Part shown: piece after piece, positions 1 to 10,946 of the stretch
Numbering within the stretch: the first letter of the stretch is position 1
How the letters are laid out: each line of letters begins with the position of its first letter
Assembly (NCBI RefSeq): GCF_020742175.1
Contig: NZ_DYXM01000276.1
Span: forward strand, 13,671 to 77,670
Source of the DNA: Dietzia timorensis
GTDB taxonomy: Bacteria; Actinomycetota; Actinomycetes; Mycobacteriales; Mycobacteriaceae
Direction of reading: 5' to 3'
DNA length: 64,000 nucleotides
Program-made: the position numbers and the translations under genes
The notes under the pieces: model-generated
Database searches by the model: none
Told to the model about the DNA's origin: nothing
Seen by the model: the letters and a program-made list of their open reading frames with translations, nothing else

Positions 1-165
1 GGCCGAACCGATCTACCCGGCGGGGATCACGAGGTGCTTCTCGCCTCTATCGCGAAGAAGTTCCTGTCCAGGGACGACGACGTCGTGGTGTTGCCGGGCC
101 ACGGACCGCAGACGACGATCGGCCAGGAGCGCGCGGCCAATCCATTCCTGCGCGGACTCGGCTAG
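1..165 (+). CDS. MBL-fold hydrolase, C-terminal fragment
   Basis: These are the last 54 codons of a gene entering from the left edge. The tail contains GHGPQTTIGQERAANP, which looks like the last metal-ligand histidine region and C-terminus of glyoxalase II-like metallo-beta-lactamase-fold hydrolases. The catalytic HxHxDH motif would lie outside the window. A gene of this family sits immediately upstream of hisS in mycobacteria (Rv2581c/Rv2580c), which supports the call. The substrate cannot be deduced. Confidence 0.75.
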   Translation, partial: GRTDLPGGDHEVLLASIAKKFLSRDDDVVVLPGHGPQTTIGQERAANPFLRGLG

Positions 166-219
166 ACCCAGCGCGCATTCTCTCGCACTGACGGTGTACG
201 CTACCTGGTGTTTTAAGGT

Positions 220-225
220 TATAGT
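220..225 (+). promoter_or_regulatory. Predicted -10 box (TATAGT) for hisS
   Basis: TATAGT fits the actinobacterial TANNNT -10 consensus and lies in the short gap after the upstream hydrolase. Transcription would start near position 232, just ahead of the purine-rich ribosome site GGAAAGG at 236-242. No clear -35 hexamer is visible. Confidence 0.4.
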
Positions 226-248
226 TCCCCCTCCTGGAAAGGTCCTCG

Positions 249-1526
249 GTGTCTGGTTCTGAGTCGAAGGGCAAGAAGACCAAGTTCAGCGCGCCCAAGG
301 GCATCCCGGACTACGTGCCACAGGAATCGGCCGAGTTCCTCGCGGTGCGCGGCGCGATCCTCACCGCGGCCGAACGCGCCGGGTACGGGTACATCGAGCT
401 CCCCATTTTCGAGGACACCACTCTTTTTGCGCGCGGGGTAGGGGAATCGACCGACGTCGTCAGCAAGGAGATGTACACCTTTGCCGACCGTGGGGACCGC
501 TCGGTGACGTTGCGGCCCGAGGGCACTGCCGGCGTGATTCGCGCCGTCATCGAGCACGGGCTCGACCGCGGCCAACTGCCGGTCAAACTGCGCTACGCCG
601 GGCCGTTCTTTCGGTACGAGCGTCCGCAGGCGGGGCGCTACCGCCAGCTCCAGCAGGCCGGCATCGAGGCGATCGGGGTCGATGACCCGGCTCTCGACGC
701 CGAGGTCATCGCCATCGCCGACGAGAGCTTCAAACGGCTCGGCCTCACCGGTTACCGCCTCGACCTCACCTCGCTCGGCGACATGCAATCGCGGGCGCCG
801 TACCGGGAGAAGCTCCAGTCCTTCCTTTCCGGCCTGGACCTCGACGAGGCAACGAAGGAGCGCGCGGCGATCAATCCGTTGCGGGTGCTCGACGATAAGC
901 GCCCGGAGGTTCGCGAGCAGCTCGCCGACGCCCCGCTCATGCTCGACAACCTCTCGGACGACGCTGCCGAGCACTTTGCCGAGGTTCGCGGCCACCTCGA
1001 CGCGATGGGCGTCGACTACACGATCAACCCGCGGCTGGTGCGCGGGCTCGACTACTACACGAAGACCACGTTCGAGTTCGTCCACGAGGGCCTCGGAGCA
1101 CAGTCCGGCATCGGCGGCGGTGGCCGCTACGACGGACTCATGGCGCAGCTCGGCGGGCAGGAACTTTCGGGGGTCGGCTTCGGCATCGGCGTCGACCGGA
1201 CGATGCTCGCGCTGCGCGCCGAAGGCGTCGACGCGGCCCCGGCTGCTCGGGTCGACGTGTACGGGGTCGCTCTCGGAGCCGAGGCGCGGGCGGCGATGGT
1301 CCCGCTACTTGCCTCGCTTCGTGACGCCGGACTGCGGGTCGATATGGCTTACGGCAATCGCGGTATGAAGGGCGCGTTCAAGGGCGCGGACCGCTCCGGC
1401 GCCGCACACACCCTTGTGCTCGGCGAACAGGAAATCGCCGAGGGCAACTGCATCATCAAGAACATGGCGGACGGTCAACAGCGCACCGTCGCGTTGAACG
1501 AGGTCGTCGCGGCTCTCGCCGGCTAG
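249..1526 (+). CDS. hisS: Histidyl-tRNA synthetase
   Basis: This cytosolic class II synthetase charges tRNA-His with histidine using ATP. The 425-residue product has the family length. It shows the histidine/ATP site TLRPEGTAG near residue 85, the HisA-type segment [13 protein letters not shown] near 265, GGGGRYDGL, and motif 3 GFGIGVDR, followed by the C-terminal anticodon-binding domain. The GTG start is set by GGAAAGG at 236-242, about 6 nt upstream. The stop codon shares the palindrome CTAG with the stop of the convergent peptidase gene, so the two coding regions overlap by 4 nt with no room for a terminator. Confidence 0.97.
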   Translation: MSGSESKGKKTKFSAPKGIPDYVPQESAEFLAVRGAILTAAERAGYGYIELPIFEDTTLFARGVGESTDVVSKEMYTFADRGDRSVTLRPEGTAGVIRAVIEHGLDRGQLPVKLRYAGPFFRYERPQAGRYRQLQQAGIEAIGVDDPALDAEVIAIADESFKRLGLTGYRLDLTSLGDMQSRAPYREKLQSFLSGLDLDEATKERAAINPLRVLDDKRPEVREQLADAPLMLDNLSDDAAEHFAEVRGHLDAMGVDYTINPRLVRGLDYYTKTTFEFVHEGLGAQSGIGGGGRYDGLMAQLGGQELSGVGFGIGVDRTMLALRAEGVDAAPAARVDVYGVALGAEARAAMVPLLASLRDAGLRVDMAYGNRGMKGAFKGADRSGAAHTLVLGEQEIAEGNCIIKNMADGQQRTVALNEVVAALAG

Positions 1527-2437
1527 ATCTGGGCGTCGAAGGTGTTGCAGGCCTCGACGGAACCATTCTGGTAGCCGTTGACGAACCATGTGCGCCGCAT
1601 GTCGGAAGATCCGTGGGTCCATGAGCTCGGGTCGACACGGCCCGAGCCGAGACTCTGGATGTGATCGTCGCCGATCGCCTCCGCGGACCGAACGATCTCG
1701 TCGATATCCGACTCTGTGAGGGACTCGAGCAGCGGTAGGTCGCCGCCTGGAGCCGGCGTCGTCGTCGCGTAGTGGGCCCAGATGCCCGCATAACAGTCCG
1801 CCTGCAACTCCACCCGTACAGCTCCCGAACTCTCACCTTGCGGGTCCTGCTGGGAGCGGCGGATATCGCCGAGCAGGGTCTGCACGTGGTGGCCGAACTC
1901 GTGCGCAACCACGTACATCTGGGACGCCGGGGCGTTCGATCCGCCCAGCTGCCCCGCAAGCACCTGGTCGAAGAACTCCGGATCGAGGTAGACGATGTTA
2001 TCGGCGGGGCAGTAGAACGGCCCCATCGCCGAATCCCCGGTGCCGCAACCTGTGGATATCTGCCCGGAGAACAGGTTCGTATGCGCCTGCTCATAGCGCA
2101 TGCCGGTCTGCTCCGGCAGCTGCGCGTTCCACACGTCCTCGAGGCTCTCGGTTGTCGCGACGATGCGGCACACGGTGTCCGTATTGGCGACTTCCAGGGT
2201 GCACGAATCGATCTGGTCCTGGAATTGCTGTGCCGAGGCGTCCGTGCCCATATTTCCGCCGCCACCGAGGGCGCCGGTGTTGACGCCCAGCTCGGACGGG
2301 TTGATCCCGAACATGACGGCAACGAGCACCACCACGATGCCGCCGACGCCTCCGCCCAATGCGACCCCGCGGCCGCGCCCGCCGCCTCCACCGGACACGC
2401 CCGAGGTGTCGAGGCTTCCCTGCCTTCTGAACGTCAT
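1523..2437 (-). CDS. Neutral zinc metallopeptidase, YpfJ family, membrane-anchored
   Basis: The 304-residue product belongs to the putative neutral zinc metallopeptidase family (YpfJ, PF04228). A glycine-rich cytosolic N-terminus is followed by one membrane span (residues about 25-45), so the catalytic domain is predicted to be extracytoplasmic. The zinc motif HEFGH is at residues 179-183, with a probable third ligand in [11 protein letters not shown] near 210. Four cysteines (about 79, 90, 131, 143) could form disulfides outside the cell. GAGGAG lies 7 nt ahead of the ATG. The substrate is unknown; a related gene lies near hisS and aspS in mycobacteria. Confidence 0.88.
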   Translation of the reverse strand: MTFRRQGSLDTSGVSGGGGGRGRGVALGGGVGGIVVVLVAVMFGINPSELGVNTGALGGGGNMGTDASAQQFQDQIDSCTLEVANTDTVCRIVATTESLEDVWNAQLPEQTGMRYEQAHTNLFSGQISTGCGTGDSAMGPFYCPADNIVYLDPEFFDQVLAGQLGGSNAPASQMYVVAHEFGHHVQTLLGDIRRSQQDPQGESSGAVRVELQADCYAGIWAHYATTTPAPGGDLPLLESLTESDIDEIVRSAEAIGDDHIQSLGSGRVDPSSWTHGSSDMRRTWFVNGYQNGSVEACNTFDAQI

Positions 2438-2704
2438 GGGGTTTCTCCTCGTGTGGAACGTCGTCGCGGGTGCGCGGAATGGAATCGGGCAGGTGACCCG
2501 GCGGGTGCTGCCCGCCGTGAAGCGCCGTAGGATTGGCTATTGTACTGAGCGCGCCGCGTGGGTTTGAGTCAAGCTAATTAAGCCACGTCCGGCGTCATAG
2601 GAAAACCAGAACACCGAAAAACCAACGACCGTCGACGTGCGGCTGCGGCCGGGCCCTGTGCCGGCCCGAAGCGCGCGCAGGCGGGAGTGAGGAAAGGAAG
2701 CCTC

Positions 2705-4543
2705 GTGCTGCGTACCCACTCGGCAGGACAGCTGCGCGCCGGCGATGAGGGCACCACCGTGACCCTCGCCGGCTGGGTGGCCCGTCGCCGCGACCACGGT
2801 GGCGTGATCTTCGTGGATCTCCGCGATTCCACCGGCATCGCCCAGGTTGTGTTCCGCAACGAGGATGTCGCCGACGCCGCGCACCGCCTGCGTTCGGAGT
2901 ACTGCATTCTCGTCACCGGGACCGTCGAGACCAGGCCCGCCGGTTCGGAGAACCCAAACCTGCCGTCGGGCGATGTCGAGATCAATGTCGAGAAGCTCGA
3001 GGTGCTCGGCGAGTCCGCGCCGCTGCCATTCCAGCTCGACGACGAGGTCGGCGAGGAGGCGCGCCTACGCTACCGCTACCTCGACCTGCGTCGCGAAGGT
3101 CCGGGCAAGGCGCTGCGCCTGCGCTCGAAGGTCAACGCCGCCGCCCGCGAGGTTCTCGGCGAGCATGATTTCGTCGAGATCGAAACGCCGACACTGACCC
3201 GTTCGACCCCCGAGGGCGCCCGCGACTTCCTGGTTCCCGCGCGACTGCAGCCGGGCACGTTCTACGCGCTCCCGCAGTCCCCGCAGCTGTTCAAGCAGCT
3301 GCTCATGGTGTCGGGAATGGAGCGGTACTACCAGATCGCCCGCTGCTACCGCGACGAGGATTTCCGCGCCGACCGCCAGCCCGAGTTCACCCAGCTCGAC
3401 GTGGAGATGAGCTTCGTCGACCAGGACGACGTGATCGCGCTCGCCGAGGACATCCTCGCGAACGTGTGGAAGACCGCCGGCTACGAGATCTCCACGCCGA
3501 TACCGCGGATCACCTATGACGAGGCGATGCGCCGGTTCGGCTCCGATAAGCCGGACCTGCGTTTCGACATCGAGCTCGTCGAGTGCACCGATTACTTCAA
3601 GGACACGACGTTTCGCGTCTTCCAGGCACCGTACGTCGGCGCCGTGGTGATGGAGGGCGGTGCCTCGCAGCCGCGCCGCCAGCTCGATGCGTGGCAGGAA
3701 TGGGCGAAGCAGCGCGGGGCCAAGGGCCTGGCGTACATCCTCGTCGGCGAGGACGGCGAGCTGTCCGGCCCGGTCGCGAAGAACATCACCGATGCCGAGC
3801 GCGCCGGGATCGCCGAGCACGTCGGCGCCAAGCCGGGCGACTGCATCTTCTTCGGCGCGGGAGGCGTGAAGTCCTCGCGCGCCCTGCTCGGCGCGGCACG
3901 CGGCGCCATCGCGGAGAAGCTCGGCCTGATCCGCGAGGGCGATTGGGCATTCACCTGGGTCGTCGATGCCCCGATGTTCGAGCCCGCCGAAGAGGCCACC
4001 GCCTCCGGCGACGTCGCGCTCGGTAATTCGGCATGGACCGCCGTGCACCACGCATTCACCTCGCCGAAGCCGGAGTTCCTCGACACCTTCGACACCGATC
4101 CCGGCTCCGCGCTTGCGTACGCATACGACATCGTGTGCAACGGCAATGAGATCGGCGGCGGTTCGATCCGTATCCACCGCCAGGACGTGCAGGAGCGCGT
4201 CTTCGGCGTGATGGGTATCTCGGCCGAGGACGCCCAGGAGAAGTTCGGCTTCCTCCTCGACGCCATGTCCTACGGCGCACCGCCGCACGGCGGTATCGCT
4301 TTCGGGTGGGATCGCATCTGCTCGCTGCTTGCGGGCACCGATTCGATCCGCGACGTGATCGCTTTCCCGAAGTCCGGCGGCGGAGTCGACCCGCTCACCG
4401 ATGCGCCCGCGCCGATCACCCCGGCCCAGCGCAAGGAATCCGGGATCGACGCGAAGCCGAAGGCACGCGGGCCGAAGCCTGCCGAAGGCGAGGCGACGGA
4501 CCAGGCCGCAGCCTCGGCGGACGGCGCAGAACCGGCGAAGTAG
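2705..4543 (+). CDS. aspS: Aspartyl-tRNA synthetase
   Basis: This class II synthetase attaches aspartate to tRNA-Asp; many actinobacterial forms also charge tRNA-Asn. An N-terminal OB-fold anticodon domain ([18 protein letters not shown]) precedes the catalytic core with motif 2 [17 protein letters not shown], a GAD-type insertion, and motif 3 [11 protein letters not shown] chose the GTG at 2705 (product starting MLRTHSAG, 612 residues) over the in-frame GTG at 2687, because AGGAAAGGAAG at 2689-2699 is then the ribosome site and the N-terminus matches the family. The last 40 or so residues are a low-complexity Lys/Pro/Ala/Glu tail. The gene ends before a strong hairpin. Confidence 0.97.
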   Translation: MLRTHSAGQLRAGDEGTTVTLAGWVARRRDHGGVIFVDLRDSTGIAQVVFRNEDVADAAHRLRSEYCILVTGTVETRPAGSENPNLPSGDVEINVEKLEVLGESAPLPFQLDDEVGEEARLRYRYLDLRREGPGKALRLRSKVNAAAREVLGEHDFVEIETPTLTRSTPEGARDFLVPARLQPGTFYALPQSPQLFKQLLMVSGMERYYQIARCYRDEDFRADRQPEFTQLDVEMSFVDQDDVIALAEDILANVWKTAGYEISTPIPRITYDEAMRRFGSDKPDLRFDIELVECTDYFKDTTFRVFQAPYVGAVVMEGGASQPRRQLDAWQEWAKQRGAKGLAYILVGEDGELSGPVAKNITDAERAGIAEHVGAKPGDCIFFGAGGVKSSRALLGAARGAIAEKLGLIREGDWAFTWVVDAPMFEPAEEATASGDVALGNSAWTAVHHAFTSPKPEFLDTFDTDPGSALAYAYDIVCNGNEIGGGSIRIHRQDVQERVFGVMGISAEDAQEKFGFLLDAMSYGAPPHGGIAFGWDRICSLLAGTDSIRDVIAFPKSGGGVDPLTDAPAPITPAQRKESGIDAKPKARGPKPAEGEATDQAAASADGAEPAK

Positions 4544-4573
4544 TACCCCGGAGTCCTGCCGCCACTGGCACCT

Positions 4574-4625
4574 ATGACGGCGGAGGCGCGTGAAACCCCA
4601 AGGGATCACGCGCCTCCGCCGTCAT
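4574..4625 (+). terminator. Strong hairpin between convergent aspS and phosphodiesterase genes
   Basis: A perfect 20-bp stem (4574-4593 with 4606-4625) closes a 12-nt loop and is followed by TTTAT. It sits between two convergent genes and can act in both directions. Its stem base ATGACGGCGGA recurs in two other gene-end hairpins in this window. Confidence 0.85.
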
Positions 4626-4651
4626 TTATGTGGGTTTGTGGTGGTCCTGCG

Positions 4652-6025
4652 CTAGAAGGTGAACGCCTCCGCCGCGGGCGAGGCATCCATGTCCTGCCAC
4701 GACAGTCCGAACGCGTGAGCCGCGGTCGCGGCGACATCGCGCGTGGTGACCGGGCGGTCGACGACCTGCCCGCGGCGTACAGACGGGTGTCCGCCTGCGA
4801 TGAAGAACGGGATCGGCAGGGTGACCTCGTGGCCATGGTTGCCCGGGATCGGATTCGACACCGGGGTCGGGTCCGAGAAACGCCACCCGGGATGACATGT
4901 GGCGACCAGGTCGCCACCGCGCTCGCCGAGACGAAGCTCGTCGCCGGTATAGACCCGGTTGACGCCCGGGTGCGCGAGTACGACCTCGCGGAGGCGCGCG
5001 ATGGCTGCGTCCTTGTCGCCCGGGGCACCGAGGTAGGCGAAAGTGTCGGCGCCACCGTTCTGCGAGATACCGAACCGGCCCCGGAGCGCAGGATCCCGAT
5101 CAGTGAGCTCTTTCGCCGATATCAGGTCGAACGGAGTTGACCAGTCCATCGAATGGTCAGCGAGCACGAGGATCGCGGTGCGGTCCCACGAACCATTCGC
5201 GCGCATGAACTGCTCGAGCTCCCACAGCTTGTGGTCGGTGTTGAACAGCGCCTGGTTGCGGGCGAGGCGCCACGAGGTGCCGCTGAAGTCCATGTGGCCG
5301 AAGCGGTCGATATCGCCGAGATTGACGAACGTGAACCGCGGGCTGTGATCGTCGATCGTGACCTTGAGCGCCTCGATCGTGAAGTGGTCGAGGGCGTGAT
5401 CGGTAACAGGCAGGAGCGGGCCGGGCGTCCAGTGCACCGAAGCTTTGCCGTCGAGGATCGTGTACAGGTAATCCTTGCTCACGACCGAGGCGGTGGTGAG
5501 GCCGCGCTCGGTGCGGATGCGCTCGAGCACGGTCGGGTAGGTGATGTCGTCCGCCCGGTCCATGGTGCGCTCGTCACCCGCGCCGTGGTCCCAGATGCTG
5601 TTGGACGGGACCCCGTTGCGGTCCGGGTAGGTGCCGGTGACCATCGCTGTGTGGTTGGGCAGGGTCTCGGCGACCATGTGCGCCTTCGCGTTGGAATAGC
5701 GCGTGCCCTGGGTTGCCCAGCGCCACAGCGTTGGTGTCTGTTCCGCGTTGAGCTCGTCCGGGCGCATCCCGTCACACACGATGACCATGAGATCAAGGTC
5801 CTCTGCCGGTAGCGGACCGGGCGCCGCGGACGCCTTCGGAACGGACGATCCCGCAAATTGCACCATGCCCAGCGAGGCGAGGGCGGCGCCGCCCAGCCCC
5901 AACGCCGTACGCCTGTCCACCTCGGTCGGGGAGGCGGAGGCCCGCTTGGCGCGGGCCTGACGGTCGTGGTCGCAATCATGAAGGTCGCACATGGAGAGAG
6001 TCGAATCCTGTCTCTTAAGGGACAT
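4652..6025 (-). CDS. Secreted alkaline phosphatase-superfamily phosphodiesterase (nucleotide pyrophosphatase type)
   Basis: This is a predicted exported metalloenzyme of the type I phosphodiesterase/nucleotide pyrophosphatase family (PF01663), which cleaves phosphodiester or pyrophosphate bonds outside the cell. The core begins DLMVIVCDGMRPDEL (metal site), followed by ETLPNHTAMVTG with the probable Thr nucleophile, then ADHSMDW and GNHGHE metal-ligand regions. A twin-arginine signal VDRRTALGLGG followed by a hydrophobic stretch ending in ASA indicates Tat export. The start is uncertain: ATG at 6025 is used, with ATG at 5992 and TTG at 6049 as alternatives, and none has a good ribosome site. 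The region before the twin arginines is unusually long and contains a Cys/His cluster. Confidence 0.85.
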   Translation of the reverse strand: MSLKRQDSTLSMCDLHDCDHDRQARAKRASASPTEVDRRTALGLGGAALASLGMVQFAGSSVPKASAAPGPLPAEDLDLMVIVCDGMRPDELNAEQTPTLWRWATQGTRYSNAKAHMVAETLPNHTAMVTGTYPDRNGVPSNSIWDHGAGDERTMDRADDITYPTVLERIRTERGLTTASVVSKDYLYTILDGKASVHWTPGPLLPVTDHALDHFTIEALKVTIDDHSPRFTFVNLGDIDRFGHMDFSGTSWRLARNQALFNTDHKLWELEQFMRANGSWDRTAILVLADHSMDWSTPFDLISAKELTDRDPALRGRFGISQNGGADTFAYLGAPGDKDAAIARLREVVLAHPGVNRVYTGDELRLGERGGDLVATCHPGWRFSDPTPVSNPIPGNHGHEVTLPIPFFIAGGHPSVRRGQVVDRPVTTRDVAATAAHAFGLSWQDMDASPAAEAFTF

Positions 6026-6212
6026 AGGCCGATAGAAATCCAAGCCCAACCTGAGGGAGAACTCAATGGAATGAGCAATTGTTTAGTCAGATGTTCACCT
6101 AATACCCCTCGATTCGGTGAGCGAGAAAGCACTCGGCGCGGAGCGCGAGATGTCGCCGGGAACCGCGAACGATTAGCGTGGGGCGAAGCAGACTTTCTTT
6201 CCGGAGGTGGAG

Positions 6213-7628
6213 ATGAGTACCCCACGCGGCGCCGATTCCGCCGATTCGGTCGGACTCTTCGCGGTCGACGACCCCGGCACGGACAACTCCGGCGGATCGG
6301 AACCGGCAGCACGGGCCCGCGGAGGCGTGAGTCCCGCGAATGAGCCGGTGGATCCGGGCGCGCCTCTCGCCGTGCGGATGCGGCCCCGCACGCTGGACGA
6401 GGTGCTCGGCCAGTCCCATCTGCTCTCCGATAACTCTCCGCTGCGCCGGCTGGTCGAGGGACGCGGAGCGAGTTCGCTGATCTTGTACGGGCCCCCGGGG
6501 ACCGGCAAGACAACACTCGCGTCGCTCGTAGCGGCCGATTCGGATCGACATTTCGTCTCCCTCAGCGCGCTCAGCGCAGGCGTCAAGGACGTGCGAGCAG
6601 TGATCGATTCGGCACGCACCCGGCTCGCGCACGGCACTCGCACCGTCCTCTTCATCGACGAGGTGCACCGCTTTTCCAAGTCGCAGCAGGACGCGCTACT
6701 CGCGGCGGTCGAGAACGGCATCGTTCTCCTCGTGGCCGCGACGACGGAGAATCCGCACTTCTCGATCATCTCGCCCCTGCTATCGCGGTCTCTGATCGCC
6801 GAATTGCAGTCCCTTGATGAGGACGCGATCTCCGACGTCATCCTGCGGGCTCTGTCCGACGAGCGCGGATTCGGCGGCCGGCTGGGCCTCGACGAGGATG
6901 CGCGCGACGACATCGTGCGGCTCGCCGGGGGAGACGCGCGCCGGTCGCTCACCATCCTCGAGGCCGCTGCCGGTGCGGCGCGCGGAGAGTCGATCACCGC
7001 CGCGGACGTGGAGACGAGCCTCGACGCCGCGCCCGTTCGCTACGACAGGGACGGAGATCAGCACTACGACGTGACCAGCGCGTTCATCAAGTCCATCCGC
7101 GGTTCGGACGTTGACGCCGCGCTGCACTATCTCGCCCGCATGCTCGTCGCGGGGGAGGATCCGCGGTTCGTGGCACGCCGGCTCATGGTGCACGCCTCCG
7201 AGGACATCGGGATGGCCGACCCGACTGCGCTGCAGGCGGCCACGGCGGCATCGCATGTCGTGGAAAAGGTGGGTATGCCCGAGTGCCGTATCGCACTCGC
7301 GCAGGCGACGATCCACCTCGCGACGGCGCCGAAATCGAACGGCGTGATCAAGGCGATCAACGAAGCCATGGGCGACGTGCAGTCGGGGCGTATCGGCCAG
7401 GTGCCGAAAGTGCTTCGCGACGGGCACTATAAGGGGGCGAAGGGGCTCGGGAACGGGGTCGGCTACAAGTATCCACACGACTCCGCGCCGGGCGTGGTCG
7501 CGCAGCAATACCCGCCGGACGCACTGCTCGATCGCGACTATTACACGCCCACCGAGCACGGCCACGAAAGAGAACTGACGACTCGCGTGGCGAAGCTGCG
7601 GGCCATCGTCCGCAAGTTCGCCAGGTGA
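6213..7628 (+). CDS. rarA: Replication-associated recombination protein RarA (MgsA), AAA+ ATPase
   Basis: RarA is a clamp-loader-like AAA+ ATPase acting at stalled replication forks. The 471-residue product has Walker [10 protein letters not shown] at about 93-101, Walker [11 protein letters not shown] near 145-154, sensor 1 [10 protein letters not shown], and the C-terminal MgsA tetramerisation region with YKYPHD near the end. GGAGG at 6203-6207 sits 5 nt before ATG 6213, so this start is preferred to the GTG at 6207 that overlaps it. The 50-residue N-terminal Gly/Asp/Ala extension is longer than in E. coli. It lies just upstream of alaS, as in mycobacteria. Confidence 0.95.
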   Translation: MSTPRGADSADSVGLFAVDDPGTDNSGGSEPAARARGGVSPANEPVDPGAPLAVRMRPRTLDEVLGQSHLLSDNSPLRRLVEGRGASSLILYGPPGTGKTTLASLVAADSDRHFVSLSALSAGVKDVRAVIDSARTRLAHGTRTVLFIDEVHRFSKSQQDALLAAVENGIVLLVAATTENPHFSIISPLLSRSLIAELQSLDEDAISDVILRALSDERGFGGRLGLDEDARDDIVRLAGGDARRSLTILEAAAGAARGESITAADVETSLDAAPVRYDRDGDQHYDVTSAFIKSIRGSDVDAALHYLARMLVAGEDPRFVARRLMVHASEDIGMADPTALQAATAASHVVEKVGMPECRIALAQATIHLATAPKSNGVIKAINEAMGDVQSGRIGQVPKVLRDGHYKGAKGLGNGVGYKYPHDSAPGVVAQQYPPDALLDRDYYTPTEHGHERELTTRVAKLRAIVRKFAR

Positions 7629-7678
7629 TCCCGCGCTATCGCACGATGCCGGACGGCGGTTCTCGCAGGCTCCCACTG

Positions 7679-7684
7679 TAGGAT
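7679..7684 (+). promoter_or_regulatory. Predicted -10 box (TAGGAT) for alaS
   Basis: TAGGAT is a close match to the actinobacterial TANNNT consensus, 54 nt ahead of the alaS start in the rarA-alaS gap. It predicts a leader of roughly 45 nt and independent transcription of alaS-ruvX. Confidence 0.45.
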
Positions 7685-7737
7685 TTAGCGGCAGCACGCA
7701 CCATTAGATCAGCATGCGGGGAAGGTTAGGCAGCACA

Positions 7738-10398
7738 GTGCAGACCCATGAGATTCGTCGTCGCTTTATCGAGCACTTCACGAAGACCGGACACACCGAG
7801 GTGCCGAGCGCGTCGCTGCTGCTGGACGACCCCAACCTTCTCTTCGTCAACGCCGGGATGGTGCCGTTCAAGCCGTACTTCCTCGGCGCGCAGACCCCGC
7901 CATTCGATACCGCCGTGTCGATCCAGAAGTGCGTGAGGACCCTGGATATCGACGAGGTCGGCATCACCACCCGCCACAACACGTTTTTCCAGATGGCCGG
8001 CAACTTCTCGTTCGGCGATTACTTCAAGGAAGGCGCGATCACGAATGCGTGGTCGCTGCTCACCGGCTCCGTCGACGACGGCGGCTTCGGGATCGATCCC
8101 GATCGCCTGTGGGTCACCGTCTACCTCACCGACGACGAGGCGGCGGACATCTGGCGCGACAAGGTCGGCATCCCCGCCGAGCGGATCCAGCGCCGCAGCA
8201 TGGCCGATAACTACTGGTCCATGGGCATTCCCGGGCCGTGCGGCCCGTGCTCGGAGATCTTTTACGACCGCGGCCCGGAGTACGGCGTCGACGGTGGGCC
8301 CGAGGCCGACGAGGACCGCTATATCGAGATCTGGAACCTCGTGTTCATGGAGAACGAGCGAGGCGAAGGTTCCGGAAAAGATTCCTTCGAGATCCTCGGC
8401 CCGTTGCCGAAGAAGAACATCGATACCGGCATGGGCATCGAACGTGTCGCGTTTCTCCTGCAGGGCGTGGAGAACGTCTACGAAACCGACCTGCTGCGCC
8501 CGGTCATCGAGACCGCAGAGAAGCTCACGGGCGCGGTGTACGGCCGCACGCACTCCGACGACGTTCGATTCCGCGTCATCGCCGACCACGCCCGCACCGG
8601 CTACATGCTCATCGCGGACGGAGTGACCCCAGGCAACGAGGGTCGCGGCTACATCCTTCGCCGGCTGCTGCGCCGCATCGTCCGCTCGGCCCGCCTTCTC
8701 GGAGCAGAAGGAGAGACGATGGCCGAGTTCATGGCTGTCGTCCGCGACTCGATCGGCCCGTCCTTCCCGGAGACCGTCGATATGTTCGACCGGCTCTCGA
8801 AGGTCGCCGTGGCCGAGGAGACCGCGTTCCTCAAGACACTCGAGTCCGGCACCGCCCTGTTCGAGAGGACCGCCGAGTCCACCAAGTCCGCCGGCAGGAA
8901 AACGCTCAGCGGCAGCGAGGCGTTCACCCTCCACGACACCCACGGCTTCCCACTCGATCTGACCCTCGAGATGGCCGCCGAGTCCGGTCTTGAGGTCGAC
9001 GAGGCCGGGTTCCGCGAGCTCATGGCAGAGCAGAAGGCCCGAGCGAAGGCCGATTCGAAGTCGAAGAAGCACGCCCACGCCGACCTCAGCGTGTACCGCC
9101 CGTTCCTTGATCTCGGCGACACCCGTTTCCTCGGCTACGACGAGCTCACCGGCGAGGGCGAGATCGTCGGCCTGGTGCGCGATGGACAAGCGGTCAACGA
9201 GGTGGCCGAGGGCGATTCGGTGGAGATCATCCTCGACCGCACGCCGTTCTACGCGGAGGCCGGCGGTCAGCTCGGCGACCGCGGTCTCATCACCACAGCC
9301 TCGGGCGCCCGCGTCGACGTCGGCGACGTACAGAAAATCGGAAAGCGCCTATGGGTCCACCGCGCCACCGTCACCAGCGGCGGCCTCGAGCTCGGCCAAT
9401 CCGCGGCCGCCGAGGTCAATCCGCTGTGGCGCAAGGGTGCCAACCAGGCACACTCGGGAACCCACATGGTTCACGCGGCGCTCCGTCAGATCCTCGGGAG
9501 TGACGCCGTGCAGGCGGGTTCGCTCAACCGTCCGGGCTACCTTCGCTTCGACTTCTCCTCGACGGACGCCGTCCCCTCGGACGTACTGGCCCAGATCGAG
9601 GAGCTGACCAACTCGGCGATCGACGCCGACTACGAGGTCAACACCATCGAAACCTCGCTGGAAAAGGCGAAGAACATGGGCGCTATGGCGCTGTTCGGCG
9701 AGAACTACGGCGACGAGGTCCGCGTCGTCGAGATCGGCGGACCGTTCTCGATCGAACTCTGCGGCGGAACCCACGTCGGCTCCAGCGCTCAGATCGGGCC
9801 CGTTGTGTTCCTCGGTGAATCCTCGATCGGTTCCGGTGTGCGGCGCGTCGAGGCCTATGTCGGCATGGACGCGTTCAGGCATCAGGCGCGCGAGCGCGCC
9901 GTGTTGTCGGGTCTTGCGACCGCGCTCAAGGCACCGGCAGATCAGGTGCAGGATCGCGTCGATTCCCTGTCCGACAGGCTCAAGAACGCCGAGAAGGAGA
10001 TCAACTCCCTTCGCACGGCACAGCTGGCCGCCAACGCCGGCCAGCTTGTCGACAAGGCTGAACGAGTCGGCGATCTGCTCCTGGTGTCCGAAACGGTGCC
10101 CGAGGGCACCTCGGCAGGCGATCTTCGACAACTCGCCCAAGACCTCAAGGGCCGTCTGGGCTCGGAGCCGGGGGTCGTCTTCCTCACCGCGAAGGACGGA
10201 GACAAGGTGCCGTTCGTACTCGGCGTGACGAAGGCCGGCCAGGACACCGGACTCAAGGCGGGTGACCTCGTCAAGACCATCGCCGAACCGCTTGGCGGAC
10301 GCGGCGGCGGGAAGCCCGACATGGCGCAGGGCGCCGGCACGAATCCGGACGGCATCGATGCTGCGATCTCGCAGCTTCGTTCGGTTCTACAGAGGTAG
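7738..10398 (+). CDS. alaS: Alanyl-tRNA synthetase
   Basis: This class II synthetase charges tRNA-Ala and edits misacylated Ser/Gly. The 886-residue product has the catalytic core ([49 protein letters not shown]), the editing-site zinc motif HSGTHMVH, the matching CGGTHV, and a C-terminal coiled-coil plus DHHA1 domain ending [14 protein letters not shown]. The GTG at 7738 gives [10 protein letters not shown], the start typical of mycobacterial AlaRS. An in-frame ATG at 7714 would add eight unrelated residues without a ribosome site. ruvX follows after 6 nt. Confidence 0.98.
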   Translation: MQTHEIRRRFIEHFTKTGHTEVPSASLLLDDPNLLFVNAGMVPFKPYFLGAQTPPFDTAVSIQKCVRTLDIDEVGITTRHNTFFQMAGNFSFGDYFKEGAITNAWSLLTGSVDDGGFGIDPDRLWVTVYLTDDEAADIWRDKVGIPAERIQRRSMADNYWSMGIPGPCGPCSEIFYDRGPEYGVDGGPEADEDRYIEIWNLVFMENERGEGSGKDSFEILGPLPKKNIDTGMGIERVAFLLQGVENVYETDLLRPVIETAEKLTGAVYGRTHSDDVRFRVIADHARTGYMLIADGVTPGNEGRGYILRRLLRRIVRSARLLGAEGETMAEFMAVVRDSIGPSFPETVDMFDRLSKVAVAEETAFLKTLESGTALFERTAESTKSAGRKTLSGSEAFTLHDTHGFPLDLTLEMAAESGLEVDEAGFRELMAEQKARAKADSKSKKHAHADLSVYRPFLDLGDTRFLGYDELTGEGEIVGLVRDGQAVNEVAEGDSVEIILDRTPFYAEAGGQLGDRGLITTASGARVDVGDVQKIGKRLWVHRATVTSGGLELGQSAAAEVNPLWRKGANQAHSGTHMVHAALRQILGSDAVQAGSLNRPGYLRFDFSSTDAVPSDVLAQIEELTNSAIDADYEVNTIETSLEKAKNMGAMALFGENYGDEVRVVEIGGPFSIELCGGTHVGSSAQIGPVVFLGESSIGSGVRRVEAYVGMDAFRHQARERAVLSGLATALKAPADQVQDRVDSLSDRLKNAEKEINSLRTAQLAANAGQLVDKAERVGDLLLVSETVPEGTSAGDLRQLAQDLKGRLGSEPGVVFLTAKDGDKVPFVLGVTKAGQDTGLKAGDLVKTIAEPLGGRGGGKPDMAQGAGTNPDGIDAAISQLRSVLQR

Positions 10399-10404
10399 CG
10401 GCCG

Positions 10405-10881
10405 GTGGCTTTGAGCAGAGGCCGTCGTCTCGGCATCGATGTGGGGCTCGCGCGTATCGGTATCGCCGTCTCGGACCCGGACAGCATTCTCGCCACGCCG
10501 GTGGAGACACTCCAGGTCAGCGACGGCCCGAAGAACACGGCTGCGCCCTGGGGCAGGGAGATCACCCGCGTGCTCGATCTCGCTCGCGAATACGACGCGG
10601 TCGCCGTGGTCGTGGGCCTTCCGGCGAGCCTCGCGGGGCGGCACACCCAGTCCACCGAGATGGCGCAGTCGTTCTGCGAGCAGTTGGCGACCGTCCTTCC
10701 CGAGGAGGTCGAGCTGCGCACGACCGACGAACGCCTAAGCACTGTTCAGGCGACCGGACAGCTTCACTCGGCGGGCAAAAACGCGAAAAAGCAACGTTCG
10801 ATTATCGACCAAGCCGCCGCGGTGGCAATACTGCAAAGCTGGATTGATTCGCAGCGCGCCGCACCAGACGCACTGTCCTGA
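10405..10881 (+). CDS. ruvX: Putative pre-16S rRNA nuclease RuvX (YqgF family)
   Basis: This small RNase H-fold enzyme of the YqgF/RuvX family is implicated in 16S rRNA 5'-end maturation in E. coli and historically annotated as a Holliday junction resolvase-like protein. The 158-residue product shows the first acidic motif RRLGIDVGLARIGIAVSD, VVVGLPASLAG, and TTDERLSTVQA with the conserved acidic residues. It begins with GTG 6 nt after alaS, so it is probably translated from the alaS message. mltG follows after 65 nt. Confidence 0.92.
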   Translation: MALSRGRRLGIDVGLARIGIAVSDPDSILATPVETLQVSDGPKNTAAPWGREITRVLDLAREYDAVAVVVGLPASLAGRHTQSTEMAQSFCEQLATVLPEEVELRTTDERLSTVQATGQLHSAGKNAKKQRSIIDQAAAVAILQSWIDSQRAAPDALS

Positions 10882-10946
10882 GAGGAACACAGGTTAAACT
10901 CCCAGGAGAATTTTCATCCGAGTTTCGCTGACACGTTAGGGACCCG

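Noticed and set aside
166..248. T-box leader upstream of hisS (also considered upstream of aspS and alaS)
   Set aside because: The gaps are too short (83-267 nt) and contain no T-box core or terminator/antiterminator pair.
3065..4609. 514-codon minus-strand frame opposite aspS, and similar frames opposite aroB (15068-16327) and pyrC (20429-21358)
   Set aside because: All are antisense shadows of clear genes in a GC-rich codon phase, without ribosome sites or family motifs.
7726..9189. Long open frame on the minus strand (487 codons) opposite alaS
   Set aside because: It lies wholly inside alaS, has no recognisable domain, and its composition is that expected from the antisense of a high-GC gene.
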